From Lachnospiraceae bacterium (GTDB lineage Bacteria; Bacillota; Clostridia; Lachnospirales; Lachnospiraceae), in the NCBI GenBank assembly GCA_022792835.1, contig JAAWBT010000030.1:1-37327 (forward strand): a stretch of 37,327 nt of DNA. The letters are read 5' to 3'. Within the stretch, counting starts at the first letter, position 1; each line of letters begins with the position of its first letter. Below the pieces are notes generated by a model. That model made no database searches, was not told the DNA's origin, and saw only the letters and a list, made by a program, of their open reading frames with translations. The translations under genes were made by a program, and so were the position numbers. Of this stretch, positions 9,040-17,549 are shown in pieces.

Positions 9040-9067
9040 CAGTTGTGTATTGTGCCTAATACAACTG
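9040..9067 (-). other. Leader hairpin of rpsU
   Basis: On the plus strand CAGTTG-TG-TATT pairs with AATACAACTG around a 6-base loop: 10 base pairs with a 2-base bulge. It ends exactly where the rpsU ribosome binding site (9031-9039) begins, so it could influence translation. Function is inferred only from position. Confidence 0.45.
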
Positions 9068-9094
9068 TTTGGGTATATTTTTCGCACTACACTA

Positions 9095-9122
9095 AGTATA
9101 GCACAATTTGCCATTTCGTCAA
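9095..9122 (-). promoter_or_regulatory. Sigma-A promoter of rpsU
   Basis: On the minus strand TTGACG (9122-9117) is followed after 16 bases by TATACT (9100-9095), with an extended TGC before the -10 box. It lies just after the alaS stop, with no terminator evident between. Confidence 0.8.
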
Positions 9123-9135
9123 TACCCATTTTGAT

Positions 9136-11772
9136 TTATTTTAACTGTTCTGCCAGCACTTCCAGAGCTTTCTTTAATGCATCGGGAATTCCTGCCGGAT
9201 TTTTCCCTCCAGCCTGAGCCATACCGGGACGGCCTCCGCCTCCGCCTCCGACGAAAGCCGCCGCCGCCTTGATGAGATTGCCCGCATGAGCGCCTTTCTT
9301 CTGAGCTTCTTCTGTGGCTGTTGCCATCAGGTTCACTTTCCCGTCCAGCTCAGAGACCAGGACCACGACGCCCTCTCCCAGCTTTTCTTTCAGCTGATCT
9401 CCCAGATTCCTAAGGCCGTTCATATCAACGCCCTTTACGGATGTGGCCAGAGCTTTCACGCCGCCAATCTCCTGCACCTTGCTCATCACATCGCCCATGG
9501 CGTCTTTTGCAAGCTGGCTTTTAAGCTTTTCATTTTCTCCATGAAGGGATTTTAACTCTTCCTGAAGGGATTCAATTTTTTTCACCAGCCCTGCCGGCTC
9601 CGTCTTCGCTGCTTTCGCCGCCCTGTGAAGCTCGTCCTCCAGCTCCTTATAATAACGAGCCACTCCCTTTCCGGTCAGTGCCTCAATCCTGCGCACGCCC
9701 GCGGCGATTCCGGCCTCGGATACAATCTTGAAGGTGGAGATGGAAGCCGTATTGGCCACATGGGTTCCGCCGCAAAGTTCCTTGGAAAAATCACCCATGG
9801 AGACCACACGGACTGTGTCGCCGTACTTTTCTCCAAACAGGGCCATAGCCCCGGCTTTTTTAGCCTCATCGAGAGTCATAACCTCAGTGGTCACAGGAAC
9901 GGCCTTCTCGATCTCCCCGCAGACCAACTCCTCAACCTGGTCAAGCTCCTCTTTTGTCATGGCAGAAAAATGGGTAAAGTCAAAACGGAGTCTGTCGGCA
10001 GCCACAAAAGAGCCCGCCTGCTCCACATGGCCTCCCAGCACGATTCTGAGAGCCTTCTGTAAAAGGTGGGTGGCACTATGGTTCTTGCAGGTCTCTGCCC
10101 TGTTCCATGCATCCACCTTCATGGTCACCTTGTCGCCGTTTTGGAACATTCCCTTTGTCACAGCCCCCACATGTCCTGTCTTTCCGCCCTGCAGCTTAAT
10201 GACGTCTTTCACCACAAACTCTGCCTCTTCTGTGCAGATCACTCCGAAATCCGCCTTCTGGCCGCCCATGGTGGCATAGAAAGGAGTCCTGTCTGTAATG
10301 ATCGTCCCAGACTGGCCGTCCGTCAGGGCCTCCACGATCTCATCGGTGGTCGTCAGGGCTGTCACAAAGCCCTCGTCCGTAAGACTCCCATATCCGGTAA
10401 ACTCTGTGGTAAGGTCCGCGCTCAAATTCTGGTAAATATCTTCACGGCCCATGTAGTTGCTCTTTTTTCTGGAGCTTCTGGCCATCTCCCGCTGCACGCC
10501 CATGGCCTTTACAAAGCCCTCTTCGTCCACCGAGAACCCCTTCTCCTCCAGGATCTCCCTGGTCAGGTCAAGGGGGAAGCCATAGGTATCATAGAGACGG
10601 AAAGCATCCTCGCCGGAAAGCTCTTTCTTTCCCTCTCCCCTCAGTTTTTCCTCCAGCTCGCCTAAAATGGCGAGTCCCTGGTCAATGGTCTTGTTGAATT
10701 TATCCTCTTCCTCCGTCAGAACACGGAAGATCATCTCTTTCTTTTCATAAAGCTCCGGATAACCGTCTTTGGATAAAGCGATCACCGTCTCAGAAAGCTT
10801 TGCCAAAAATTTTCCTTCGATTCCAAGGAGCCTGCCGTGGCGGGCCGCCCGGCGAAGGAGCCTTCTAAGTACATAGCCTCTTCCCTCATTAGAGGGCATG
10901 ATGCCGTCAGAGATCATAAAGGTGCAGGAGCGGATATGATCGGTGATCAGCCGCAGGGAAACATCCTTTGCTTCCTCCTGCTGATAAGAAACACCGGCAA
11001 GTCCTGCCACAGTATCCAAGAGGGCTTTGACTGTATCCACCGCAAAAATGGAGTCCACATCCTGGACCACCACGGCCAGACGCTCTAACCCCATGCCTGT
11101 ATCAATATTCTTCTGTTCCAGCGGCGTGTAATGGTTCTTTCCGTCGTTGTTGAACTGGGTGAAGACGTTGTTCCATACTTCCATATACCGGTCGCAGTCA
11201 CAGCCCACCGTACAGCCGGGCTTCCCGCAGCCGTACTTTTCCCCCCGGTCATAATAAATTTCCGAGCAGGGGCCGCAGGGACCTGCGCCGTGCTCCCAGA
11301 AGTTGTCTTCCTTGCCGAATTTAAAAATCCGGTCCACAGGGATGCCAATCTCTTTATTCCAGATCTCAAACGCTTCGTCATCCTCCAGATAGACGGAAGG
11401 ATACAGACGGTCGGGAGATAATCCCACCACCTCGGTCAGAAACTCCCAGGACCAGTGGATCGCCTCCCGTTTAAAATAATCCCCAAATGAAAAATTGCCC
11501 AGCATCTCAAAAAAGGTGCCGTGGCGAGCCGTCTTTCCCACATTTTCAATGTCGCCCGTGCGGATGCACTTCTGGCAGGTAGTCACCCGTCTCTTTGGCG
11601 GAATCTCCTGCCCGGTAAAATAAGGCTTTAAAGGCGCCATGCCCGAATTGATCAACAGCAGGCTGTTGTCATTGTGGGGCACAAGGGAAAAACTTCTCAT
11701 CACCAGATGCTCCTTGGTCTCAAAAAATTCTAAGAACATCCGGCGCAGCTTATTGACACCGTAAGCTTCCAC
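9136..11772 (-). CDS. alaS: Alanine--tRNA ligase
   Basis: 878 residues from GTG 11772. This class II synthetase attaches alanine to tRNA-Ala and edits mischarged tRNA. The aminoacylation domain contains HGTFFEMLGNFSFGDYFK. The editing domain contains HSATHLLQKAL and the CGGTHV zinc-site motif, and a C-terminal coiled-coil and DHHA1-type region with a GGGGGG stretch follows. The frame stays open 17 codons further upstream, to an ATG at 11823, but that stretch overlaps the small gene 11775-11900 and does not resemble AlaS. Starting at GTG 11772 gives MEAYGVNKLRRMFLEFFE, matching the family start, and AAGGGGAAT lies 4 bases upstream. The start is 2 bases after the small gene's stop, so coupling is likely. 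No T-box is visible. Confidence 0.95.
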   Translation of the reverse strand: MEAYGVNKLRRMFLEFFETKEHLVMRSFSLVPHNDNSLLLINSGMAPLKPYFTGQEIPPKRRVTTCQKCIRTGDIENVGKTARHGTFFEMLGNFSFGDYFKREAIHWSWEFLTEVVGLSPDRLYPSVYLEDDEAFEIWNKEIGIPVDRIFKFGKEDNFWEHGAGPCGPCSEIYYDRGEKYGCGKPGCTVGCDCDRYMEVWNNVFTQFNNDGKNHYTPLEQKNIDTGMGLERLAVVVQDVDSIFAVDTVKALLDTVAGLAGVSYQQEEAKDVSLRLITDHIRSCTFMISDGIMPSNEGRGYVLRRLLRRAARHGRLLGIEGKFLAKLSETVIALSKDGYPELYEKKEMIFRVLTEEEDKFNKTIDQGLAILGELEEKLRGEGKKELSGEDAFRLYDTYGFPLDLTREILEEKGFSVDEEGFVKAMGVQREMARSSRKKSNYMGREDIYQNLSADLTTEFTGYGSLTDEGFVTALTTTDEIVEALTDGQSGTIITDRTPFYATMGGQKADFGVICTEEAEFVVKDVIKLQGGKTGHVGAVTKGMFQNGDKVTMKVDAWNRAETCKNHSATHLLQKALRIVLGGHVEQAGSFVAADRLRFDFTHFSAMTKEELDQVEELVCGEIEKAVPVTTEVMTLDEAKKAGAMALFGEKYGDTVRVVSMGDFSKELCGGTHVANTASISTFKIVSEAGIAAGVRRIEALTGKGVARYYKELEDELHRAAKAAKTEPAGLVKKIESLQEELKSLHGENEKLKSQLAKDAMGDVMSKVQEIGGVKALATSVKGVDMNGLRNLGDQLKEKLGEGVVVLVSELDGKVNLMATATEEAQKKGAHAGNLIKAAAAFVGGGGGGRPGMAQAGGKNPAGIPDALKKALEVLAEQLK

Positions 11773-11774
11773 AA

Positions 11775-11900
11775 TTATTCCCCTTCCTTCGCGTTCTTGC
11801 GCTTCCTCAATTTGATCCCGCACATCACGCCGCCAAAGGCAACTACCCCCAGAAAGATAAACTTCACTGCCATCTGATAAAGCTCTGAAAAAAATGCCAT
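11775..11900 (-). CDS. Small single-pass membrane protein upstream of alaS
   Basis: 41 residues: a short polar start (MAFFSELYQMA), one hydrophobic segment at about 11-29 (VKFIFLGVVAFGGVMCGI) and a strongly basic tail (KLRKRKNAKEGE). A near-perfect AGGAGGAATTTCC precedes the ATG, and a TTGCGA-17-TAGGAT promoter lies 72 bases further upstream. Its stop is 2 bases before the alaS GTG. I do not recognise a named family. The clean ribosome binding site, the transmembrane-plus-basic-tail layout and the tight spacing to alaS argue for a real gene. Confidence 0.75.
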   Translation of the reverse strand: MAFFSELYQMAVKFIFLGVVAFGGVMCGIKLRKRKNAKEGE

Positions 11901-11971
11901 GGAAATTCCTCCTATGCGATTTCTTATATTATATCTGTGAAACTCTGAAACATCAGTTCACCTATTTTCTT

Positions 11972-12000
11972 ATCCTATCACAAAGAGGACGCTTTCGCAA
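11972..12000 (-). promoter_or_regulatory. Promoter of the small-membrane-protein/alaS operon
   Basis: On the minus strand TTGCGA (12000-11995) and TAGGAT (11977-11972) are 17 bases apart, with TGA directly before the -10 box (extended -10). A second TATAAT lies closer to the gene but has no good -35. Confidence 0.6.
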
Positions 12001-12020
12001 GCAGATTCTAAAGGCAGCTT

Positions 12021-13034
12021 CTATCTGTCCGTTCCCGCCCCTCCCCAATAATGATAGCGCTCTGTAAATTCCATCCGGACCTCCTCCTGTCCCTCCAAGG
12101 GAGAGAGGACCAGGTCCAATTCCGAGAAGTGTCCCATGGACAGTTCTCCCTCTCGGAAAGCGCAGGTCAGCACATACCGGTAATCATCGCTCATCCACTG
12201 TTCGATTGGGGAAATATACCAGTATCCACTCTCATCGCCTTCCTGATAATTGCGGCTTGTAACCGGATTCGTGTAAAAATTCGTGCCTAGATATCCCGTC
12301 AGATAAGAAAAAATAATATTTACGACCTCAGGATTCCCTGTCTGCCAGTCTCTGCTGCCGGCGATGGCATCCAGAGTCATGATATTTTCAGGTTCAGCCC
12401 CCTTTCCATAACCGGCCGCCTGGAGATTGTACCCGGCATAGAACCGGACGGGAAGTCCTGTCTTGGCATCCATATAGAGAAAGACAATGCAGCCGTAGGA
12501 GGTAAGGTCCGCCACCCAGAGAGAGGCGGAGGGGTGGACCTTGTCCGCACGGAAGCTCATCTTGATCTCCTCCGGCACATAAGGCGTATATCCAGAAGCC
12601 GCAGAATTGAGAAGCTCCAGAAACTGGACAGCCTGCTCTCTGGCCGCCATTTCAGAAAGCTCGATCTCCTCTATAGGTTCCCGCTCCAGATACTGGTTGT
12701 AGGCACTTCCATACAATTTCATGGATAATCCTGACAAAACCTGGAGCCTTTCTATGTCATTCAGCCGGTTTCCATCTAGGAGAATGGCGTTTATCCCCTC
12801 TTCCCCGAAATCCTCTTGCTCCAGACTGGCGGACTCTGACTTTACACTTTCAGTGGACTGCTGCCAGGTATCATCCGCCAGGGCCACTGCCTCCCCGTAT
12901 TTTTTTCCGTCAAAATGCTCCAGAAACTCCTGAACCAGCCACATTCCCAGGCTGCTGATGAGAAGAAGGGCAAGGAGCAGGCCAAATCCTGCCAACAGAT
13001 AGTTAATTTTCTGTTTTTGTTTCTTTCCTGTCAC
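12021..13034 (-). CDS. Unknown membrane-anchored protein, third gene of a two-component operon
   Basis: 337 residues from GTG 13034, which has AAGGAGGGAGA upstream. The reading frame overlaps the 3' end of the sensor kinase gene by 32 bases. A lysine-rich cytoplasmic start precedes one membrane helix at about 12-33 (LLAGFGLLLALLLISSLGMW). The remaining 300 residues should lie outside the membrane. They are acidic, with no lipobox and no recognisable catalytic motif. The overlap with the kinase gene suggests it is a partner of that signalling system, for example an accessory sensor or anti-signal protein. This is inferred only from operon structure. I do not recognise the family. Confidence 0.8.
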   Translation of the reverse strand: MTGKKQKQKINYLLAGFGLLLALLLISSLGMWLVQEFLEHFDGKKYGEAVALADDTWQQSTESVKSESASLEQEDFGEEGINAILLDGNRLNDIERLQVLSGLSMKLYGSAYNQYLEREPIEEIELSEMAAREQAVQFLELLNSAASGYTPYVPEEIKMSFRADKVHPSASLWVADLTSYGCIVFLYMDAKTGLPVRFYAGYNLQAAGYGKGAEPENIMTLDAIAGSRDWQTGNPEVVNIIFSYLTGYLGTNFYTNPVTSRNYQEGDESGYWYISPIEQWMSDDYRYVLTCAFREGELSMGHFSELDLVLSPLEGQEEVRMEFTERYHYWGGAGTDR

Positions 13035-14382
13035 GTCTCTCCCTCCTTCCCGGAATCCAGATGGTGATGGTGGTCCCCTTCCCCTCTCTGCTGTAAAAGC
13101 TCAGAAAGGTTCCGTGAAGAGCCGCAATCTTTTTACAGAGGGCCAATCCCAGCCCGGCCCCATTCTGTTTTCTGCTTCTGGATTTATCTACCATATAGAA
13201 AGCGTCCTGGACTCTGGAAAGGCTTTCTGCAGGAATCCCTCTTCCGTCGTCGCTTATGGTGATCCGATATCCCTCCTCCTCCGGCTCTCCTCTCAGGAAA
13301 ATCCGGCGGCTTTCCGCCTTTTTTGCATTGTCGATCAGATTGATCACCAGGGTTTTTAAAAGATCCCATTCTGCGTACAGGCACCCCTCCTGGCAGGAAA
13401 TCCGAAAGCATATTTCTCCGTCCGAAAAAAAGGGGCTCATGGTCTGCAAAATGTCCTGAAAAAATTCATCTGCCGGGATCTCTTCAAAGCACAAATCCTC
13501 ATTGTCCAGCGCAATGAAACCCATCATTTTTTTTGCCAGGGATTCTAAGCGCATACCTTCGTTTAAAATGTAGCCTGCCGCCTCCCTGGTCTCCTTCCTG
13601 GACAGCTCTTTCTGGTAAAGGGTATCGGCATATCCGATGATGGCCGTCATGGGAGTTTTGATCTCATGGGAGAAATCCCCCATAAACTGCTCCTTTCGGA
13701 CTGCCTCCAGCTTAAGCTCTTCCACCTTCTGCTCTACGGCCTCGGCCATCTGGTTGAAAGAACGGGCCAGCTCTCCGATCTCATCCTGTCCGTTCTCCTT
13801 CACCCGTCCAGAATACTCTCCCATGGCGATTTTATCTGCTGAGAGTTGAAGTCTCTTTAAAGGTTTCACCAACACATAGGAGATCCCTGCCGCCAGAAGG
13901 CCGCAGATCAATAGAGCCACATAAATATAGTAGCTGTACTGCTGTTCTAAAAGTCTCCTCTCCTCGTAGATATGGGAAATATCCGTCGCTGTTTTTAAGA
14001 CCTGCATGGAATCTTCGAAGGGGAGCTCTCCTGCCACAAAAAGCATGTATCTCCCCTTCGTCTCCCGGACCACATAAGTGATGTTTCCGGACTGTTCGAT
14101 TCCAAGGGACGCATCCAAAAGCGCCTCTGAAAAGCTGGAGTAGAGGCTCTCCCCGTCTGCTCCCACAAGCAGCATGCTCCGCTCTCCAAGCTGTTCTTCT
14201 CCCATCTGGGTGCCGCCCATATAGGTCACCATGCGGATAAACTGGAACTGCTCCAGCTCATGGTTTATCTCCTGTTCCAAAGCCTGCTCAAAGCTCCCTG
14301 AAACCATGCAGTATTCTACACTGCAAAGAGCAAGGGTCAGTACCAGCATAAAAGAAAAGAAAATTTTTACAAACAGCCGCAT
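13003..14382 (-). CDS. Sensor histidine kinase (HAMP, HisKA, HATPase)
   Basis: 459 residues. Membrane segments at about 5-25 and 150-172 bracket an extracellular domain of about 125 residues. A HAMP linker (PLKRLQLSADKIAMGEYSGR), the HisKA domain (DFSHEIKTPMTAIIGYADTL, phospho-acceptor His) and the HATPase follow (INLIDNAKKA, DDGRGIPAE, GAGLGLALCKKI). GGAGGAT precedes the ATG. It is 27 bases after the response regulator gene and overlaps the next gene by 32 bases. The asparagine box reads LIDNAKKA, a normal variant. The signal is unknown. Confidence 0.92.
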   Translation of the reverse strand: MRLFVKIFFSFMLVLTLALCSVEYCMVSGSFEQALEQEINHELEQFQFIRMVTYMGGTQMGEEQLGERSMLLVGADGESLYSSFSEALLDASLGIEQSGNITYVVRETKGRYMLFVAGELPFEDSMQVLKTATDISHIYEERRLLEQQYSYYIYVALLICGLLAAGISYVLVKPLKRLQLSADKIAMGEYSGRVKENGQDEIGELARSFNQMAEAVEQKVEELKLEAVRKEQFMGDFSHEIKTPMTAIIGYADTLYQKELSRKETREAAGYILNEGMRLESLAKKMMGFIALDNEDLCFEEIPADEFFQDILQTMSPFFSDGEICFRISCQEGCLYAEWDLLKTLVINLIDNAKKAESRRIFLRGEPEEEGYRITISDDGRGIPAESLSRVQDAFYMVDKSRSRKQNGAGLGLALCKKIAALHGTFLSFYSREGKGTTITIWIPGRRERRDRKETKTEN

Positions 14383-14409
14383 CCTGTCAATCCTCCAGAC
14401 ACCAGGCGG

Positions 14410-15063
14410 TCAGACCTCCAGACGATAGCCCACCCGAAATACTGTCCGGATTTTGTCCTCCCAGCAGAGCTTCTTCCGAAGCCTCTGAATGTGGCAGTCC
14501 AGAGTCCTCGTCTCCCCTGTGTAGAGCTCATTCCAGACAGTCTCATAAAGCTGTTCCCTGGAAAGGGCCACGTTTTTGTGGAGGACCAGCTCTGCCAGCA
14601 GGCCGTATTCCTTAGCTGTGAGGGGCACAGGCACATTCCCTTTTATGACTGCCCGCCCCTCAAAATCTACGGTGACGTCTTCAATGGTTACCGCCTGTTT
14701 GTGGTTCCCGCTCCTTCTGAGCACCGCCTCCACTCTGGCGGAAAACTCGCTCACCTGAAAAGGCTTCGTGATGTAGTCGTCCGCTCCCAGCTTAAGCCCA
14801 TAGACCCGCTCGGAAACCTGCCCCTTGGCAGTCACAAAAATCACTGGAATCCCAAGAGGCCGGATGTATTCCAAAAGCTCATAGCCATTCAAGCCCGGCA
14901 ACATGATATCTAACAAAATCAAAGAATAAGAGACCCTCTCAATCTGCTCCGCACCCTCTGTCCCTGTCCGGACCCAGTCGCACTGGTAACCCTCGGACAA
15001 AAGTGTGCGGCACATCAGAATCCCGATGGCCTCTTCGTCTTCTACGATCAGAATCTTTTTCAT
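14410..15063 (-). CDS. OmpR-family response regulator
   Basis: 217 residues. The receiver domain (1-120) has the acidic pocket VEDEE, a phospho-acceptor aspartate in LILLDIMLPG, the T in VIFVTAKG and the lysine in YITKPF. The C-terminal winged helix (about 125-217) has the PLTAKEYGLLAELV and RTLDCHIQRLRKKL segments of OmpR/PhoB DNA-binding domains. AGGAGGGATAGGTG lies upstream. It is the first gene of the regulator-kinase-unknown protein operon, and a weak promoter-like sequence precedes it. Confidence 0.94.
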   Translation of the reverse strand: MKKILIVEDEEAIGILMCRTLLSEGYQCDWVRTGTEGAEQIERVSYSLILLDIMLPGLNGYELLEYIRPLGIPVIFVTAKGQVSERVYGLKLGADDYITKPFQVSEFSARVEAVLRRSGNHKQAVTIEDVTVDFEGRAVIKGNVPVPLTAKEYGLLAELVLHKNVALSREQLYETVWNELYTGETRTLDCHIQRLRKKLCWEDKIRTVFRVGYRLEV

Positions 15064-15087
15064 CTTGCACCTATCCCTCCTGTCAGA

Positions 15088-15120
15088 ACCATTTTAACAC
15101 AGAGATGTATACAAGTTGTA
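15088..15120 (-). promoter_or_regulatory. Possible promoter of the two-component operon
   Basis: The minus strand shows TTTACA followed after about 17-19 bases by TGTTAAAAT, within an AT-rich stretch just upstream of the regulator's ribosome binding site. The spacing is not ideal, so this is tentative. I see no terminator between RNase HI and the regulator gene. Confidence 0.35.
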
Positions 15121-15157
15121 AACTTTATGGCATTTTTCAAAAATATTAAAATGATAT

Positions 15158-15658
15158 TTAAAAGCCGCCCGTTCCGGATGCACCCGGGTCCGTAAGGAGG
15201 GTATCCACAGCCCCGTCGGCAGCAGTTGTCGCCAAAACGTCGCACCGTTCGTTTTCTGGATGGCCGGCGTGGCCTTTGACCCACAGGAAGGTTACCTGAT
15301 GAAGTTCCTTTGCCTTAAGAAGCCGTTTCCACAGGTCTGCGTTTTTTACCGGTTCATTTTTGCCCCGGGTCCATCCTCTCCGGATCCAGCCTTCAATCCA
15401 GTGCTCTGTAAATGCCTTTGTCACATAAGCGGAATCAGAGACTACCTTCACCTCACAGGGCCGGTTCAACGCTTCCAGGCCTGCAATCACTCCCATAAGC
15501 TCCATACGGTTGTTGGTGGTCTTTTTGTATCCCGCCGACAATTCTTTTTCATGGAGCACGCCTTTTTTGTCTACATATTGAAGCACTGCCCCGTAGCCGC
15601 CCGGCCCATCCGGATTCCCCCTGGCAGAGCCGTCCGTGTATAATGTTACTTTCATCAT
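15158..15658 (-). CDS. rnhA: Ribonuclease HI
   Basis: 166 residues from ATG 15658 ([11 protein letters not shown]), with AAGGAGAAT upstream; a longer frame reaching back to 15697 lacks a ribosome binding site. It cleaves the RNA strand of RNA-DNA hybrids using two metal ions. All four acidic catalytic positions are visible: D in [11 protein letters not shown] in NNRMEL, D in VVSDSAYV and D in ENERCDVLA, along with the [10 protein letters not shown] loop. The start lies 22 bases after the MutS-like gene stop, so the two are probably co-transcribed. A short GASGTGGF tail extends the usual length. Confidence 0.93.
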   Translation of the reverse strand: MMKVTLYTDGSARGNPDGPGGYGAVLQYVDKKGVLHEKELSAGYKKTTNNRMELMGVIAGLEALNRPCEVKVVSDSAYVTKAFTEHWIEGWIRRGWTRGKNEPVKNADLWKRLLKAKELHQVTFLWVKGHAGHPENERCDVLATTAADGAVDTLLTDPGASGTGGF

Positions 15659-15680
15659 GATTTTTATTCTCCTTGTTTTC

Positions 15681-17249
15681 CTACAGCTTCCAATCACCAG
15701 TCCTCACAAACCGTTCTGCCATCGCTTCTGCCTCCCGGATGATGGTTTCCTCATATCCCATAAGGCTTAAAAGCCGGATGGCGTTGCGGCTTTTTGCACG
15801 GCCTTCTTCCAACTGATAGGAAAAGGACACGTCGCCCTCTTCCACCTGTTCCTCAAAATGATAATTGTCGTAAGCCCCTTCCAGGAGGGAGGTCAGCTCA
15901 ATATCATGGGTTGCAGCAAAGCAGAGTACATTCTTTCCCGCCATGTTGAAAAGGATTTTGGAGGAAGCGGAGATCCGCTCCACAGTGTTGGTCCCCCGAA
16001 GGACCTCATCCACAAAACACAGCACCGGCGTTTCCCCGGAAATGGCATCCAGAATCCGCTTTAAGGACTTGATCTCCACCATATAATAACTTTCCTTGGT
16101 CTCCAGGCTGTCGCTCAAAGCCATGGAGGAATAAACCCGGAAAAAGTCTGCCTCATAGGAAGCCGCTGTCACTGTGTAAATGGTCTGAGCCAGGATAGCG
16201 TTCAGGCCGATGGTCTTTAAGAAAGTGGATTTACCGGAGGCGTTAGAGCCTGTGATCAATACAGGCTTTCCTGTCTCAATGGAATTGGCCACAGCGTTTT
16301 CCACCAGCGGGTGATAGATGTTTCGGCAGGCCAAAGTCCTTTGGGGCTTTTTATGAAATACAGGAATACAAAATTCCTCTGCCAGATCCCGGAAGGAACC
16401 AATACATAAAGCCAGCTCCAGCCGTCCCATGGTCTCCATGAGCCGCTCCAGCACATCTCCCTTGTGCCTGATGGTATCCGCCATGTTCCGAAAGAGGATC
16501 AAATCCAGGTGGGTCATCATACACAGATAGTCCACAACCACCTTGATCAGATTTCCACCCAGGTCACTTTTATCCACCAGGACCCAGGCGTGTCTTCGGA
16601 TCTGCCGCAACGTGCCACAGTCAGCCAGCAGCCCTTTGCGGTAAGATGCAAGAAGCTCCTCCTTTGTGGGAATATCTGTAAGCTGCCCGCCATACTCCAC
16701 CAGGTCAGCCACCTGAGCCATGCAGGAAAAATACATTGCCATGTCGCCTTTATATTTATAATAGGTGATGCTGTTGATGATAATGGCCCCGATCAGCGCT
16801 ACAATCCCATAGGATGGACGGACAAAAAAGACTCCGATGCCGGCCAACAGAAGAAGTATGGAGGCCGCATGGGGCAGCAGAGGAAAATCCGGCATGTTGG
16901 AAAGCTTTCCGATATAATCAGACAGGGCCACCCTCCGTCTTCTCCCCATTCTTCCAAAACAGATTTTGTACTGCTCCCTGATCTCTTGGTTGTCTCGGAA
17001 AAAGTCTGCCAGTCTGGAGCGCTCTTTGAGGACTGACTCGTCAAATTCCGGGGTACGGAGTGCGTGATACAGATATTCTTCTCCGACAGCAGAATCCGCT
17101 GTGTTCAGGAGAAGAAAAATCTCATCCATTCCCAGATCGTTCCAGGTGATATCGTCAATGAAGAAGCGGCTTCCCTTCCGCCGCAGGTAATAATGGGATA
17201 TCTTCTCAAATTCCTCCAGGGAATATTCCCGGTTCGGGATCTTTCCCAC
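15681..17249 (-). CDS. MutS-like ATPase, membrane-associated (main part; 5' end apparently frameshifted)
   Basis: 522 residues if read from GTG 17249. It has two hydrophobic segments (about 130-165), a MutS lever-like helical middle and a C-terminal MutS domain V ATPase. The Walker A motif is [11 protein letters not shown], followed by the [14 protein letters not shown] helix, Walker [12 protein letters not shown] and ATHDIEL. It lacks the mismatch-binding domain I of MutS1, so it belongs to the small MutS-related proteins whose role is not firmly known. The GTG has no ribosome binding site. A frame 122 bases further upstream, with a good ribosome binding site and a membrane anchor, reads into this one if a single G is restored in a run of G (17245-17247). 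The complete protein would then be about 562 residues. Confidence 0.8.
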   Translation of the reverse strand: MGKIPNREYSLEEFEKISHYYLRRKGSRFFIDDITWNDLGMDEIFLLLNTADSAVGEEYLYHALRTPEFDESVLKERSRLADFFRDNQEIREQYKICFGRMGRRRRVALSDYIGKLSNMPDFPLLPHAASILLLLAGIGVFFVRPSYGIVALIGAIIINSITYYKYKGDMAMYFSCMAQVADLVEYGGQLTDIPTKEELLASYRKGLLADCGTLRQIRRHAWVLVDKSDLGGNLIKVVVDYLCMMTHLDLILFRNMADTIRHKGDVLERLMETMGRLELALCIGSFRDLAEEFCIPVFHKKPQRTLACRNIYHPLVENAVANSIETGKPVLITGSNASGKSTFLKTIGLNAILAQTIYTVTAASYEADFFRVYSSMALSDSLETKESYYMVEIKSLKRILDAISGETPVLCFVDEVLRGTNTVERISASSKILFNMAGKNVLCFAATHDIELTSLLEGAYDNYHFEEQVEEGDVSFSYQLEEGRAKSRNAIRLLSLMGYEETIIREAEAMAERFVRTGDWKL

Positions 17250-17371
17250 TGCTCTGTGATCTTAACTCTCAGTCTCTCTTTTAACCGCCTGTCAGCAAGT
17301 ACTGACTGGATAAAAAGAAAGATACAAACCGCCAGAAAAAATCCTACATATGTCATTGTCTGTCTGTCCAT
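17250..17371 (-). pseudogene. 5' segment of the MutS-like gene in a different frame
   Basis: From ATG 17371, with GGAGAGGA upstream, a frame encodes one membrane anchor (YVGFFLAVCIFLFIQSVLA) followed by a basic helix ([16 protein letters not shown]). It then runs out of register in CAGTGGGAAAG. Past that point the frame loses protein-like composition, whereas the adjacent frame continues [20 protein letters not shown]. This looks like a one-base loss from a G run. It may be a real mutation or a sequence error. Confidence 0.65.
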
Positions 17372-17424
17372 GAGCTGTCCTCTCCTTCTATCTATACAAA
17401 AATCGTGTACAGCCTCCGAAGTTT

Positions 17425-17460
17425 TATAGGAAACGGCAAATTCATTTACCGCTCCCTATA
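17425..17460 (-). other. Long inverted repeat in the leader of the MutS-like gene
   Basis: Sixteen pairs (13 standard plus 3 G-U on the minus-strand RNA) close a 4-base loop: TATAGG at one end, CCTATA at the other. No T run follows on either strand, so it is not a standard terminator. It lies between the spoIVA terminator and the MutS-like start; function unknown. Confidence 0.5.
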
Positions 17461-17485
17461 GGATACCACAAAACACAACCGCCAA

Positions 17486-17530
17486 CAAGAAAAAAGACGG
17501 CCCTTTGCAAAACTCTGCACGGACCGCCGA
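17486..17530 (-). terminator. Rho-independent terminator after spoIVA
   Basis: On the minus strand GGCGGTCC pairs with GGGCCGTC (two G-U pairs), with a possible inner TGCA/TGCA stem, followed by TTTTTTCTTGTT. It starts about 20 bases after the spoIVA stop. Confidence 0.7.
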
Positions 17531-17549
17531 TTTGTGTGTGGCTTAATGG

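Noticed and set aside
11773-11823. alaS starting at ATG 11823
   Set aside because: The first 17 residues do not fit AlaS, no good ribosome binding site is near, and this stretch is the 3' part of the small membrane gene; GTG 11772 fits better.
9136-11900. T-box leader expected for alaS
   Set aside because: The leader between the promoter and the small membrane gene is only about 70 bases and has no T-box specifier, antiterminator or TGGNACC motif.
17105-17249. Programmed -1 frameshift in the MutS-like gene
   Set aside because: CAGTGGGAAAG is not a slippery heptamer in the correct phase and no strong downstream pseudoknot was noted; a simple one-base loss is more economical.
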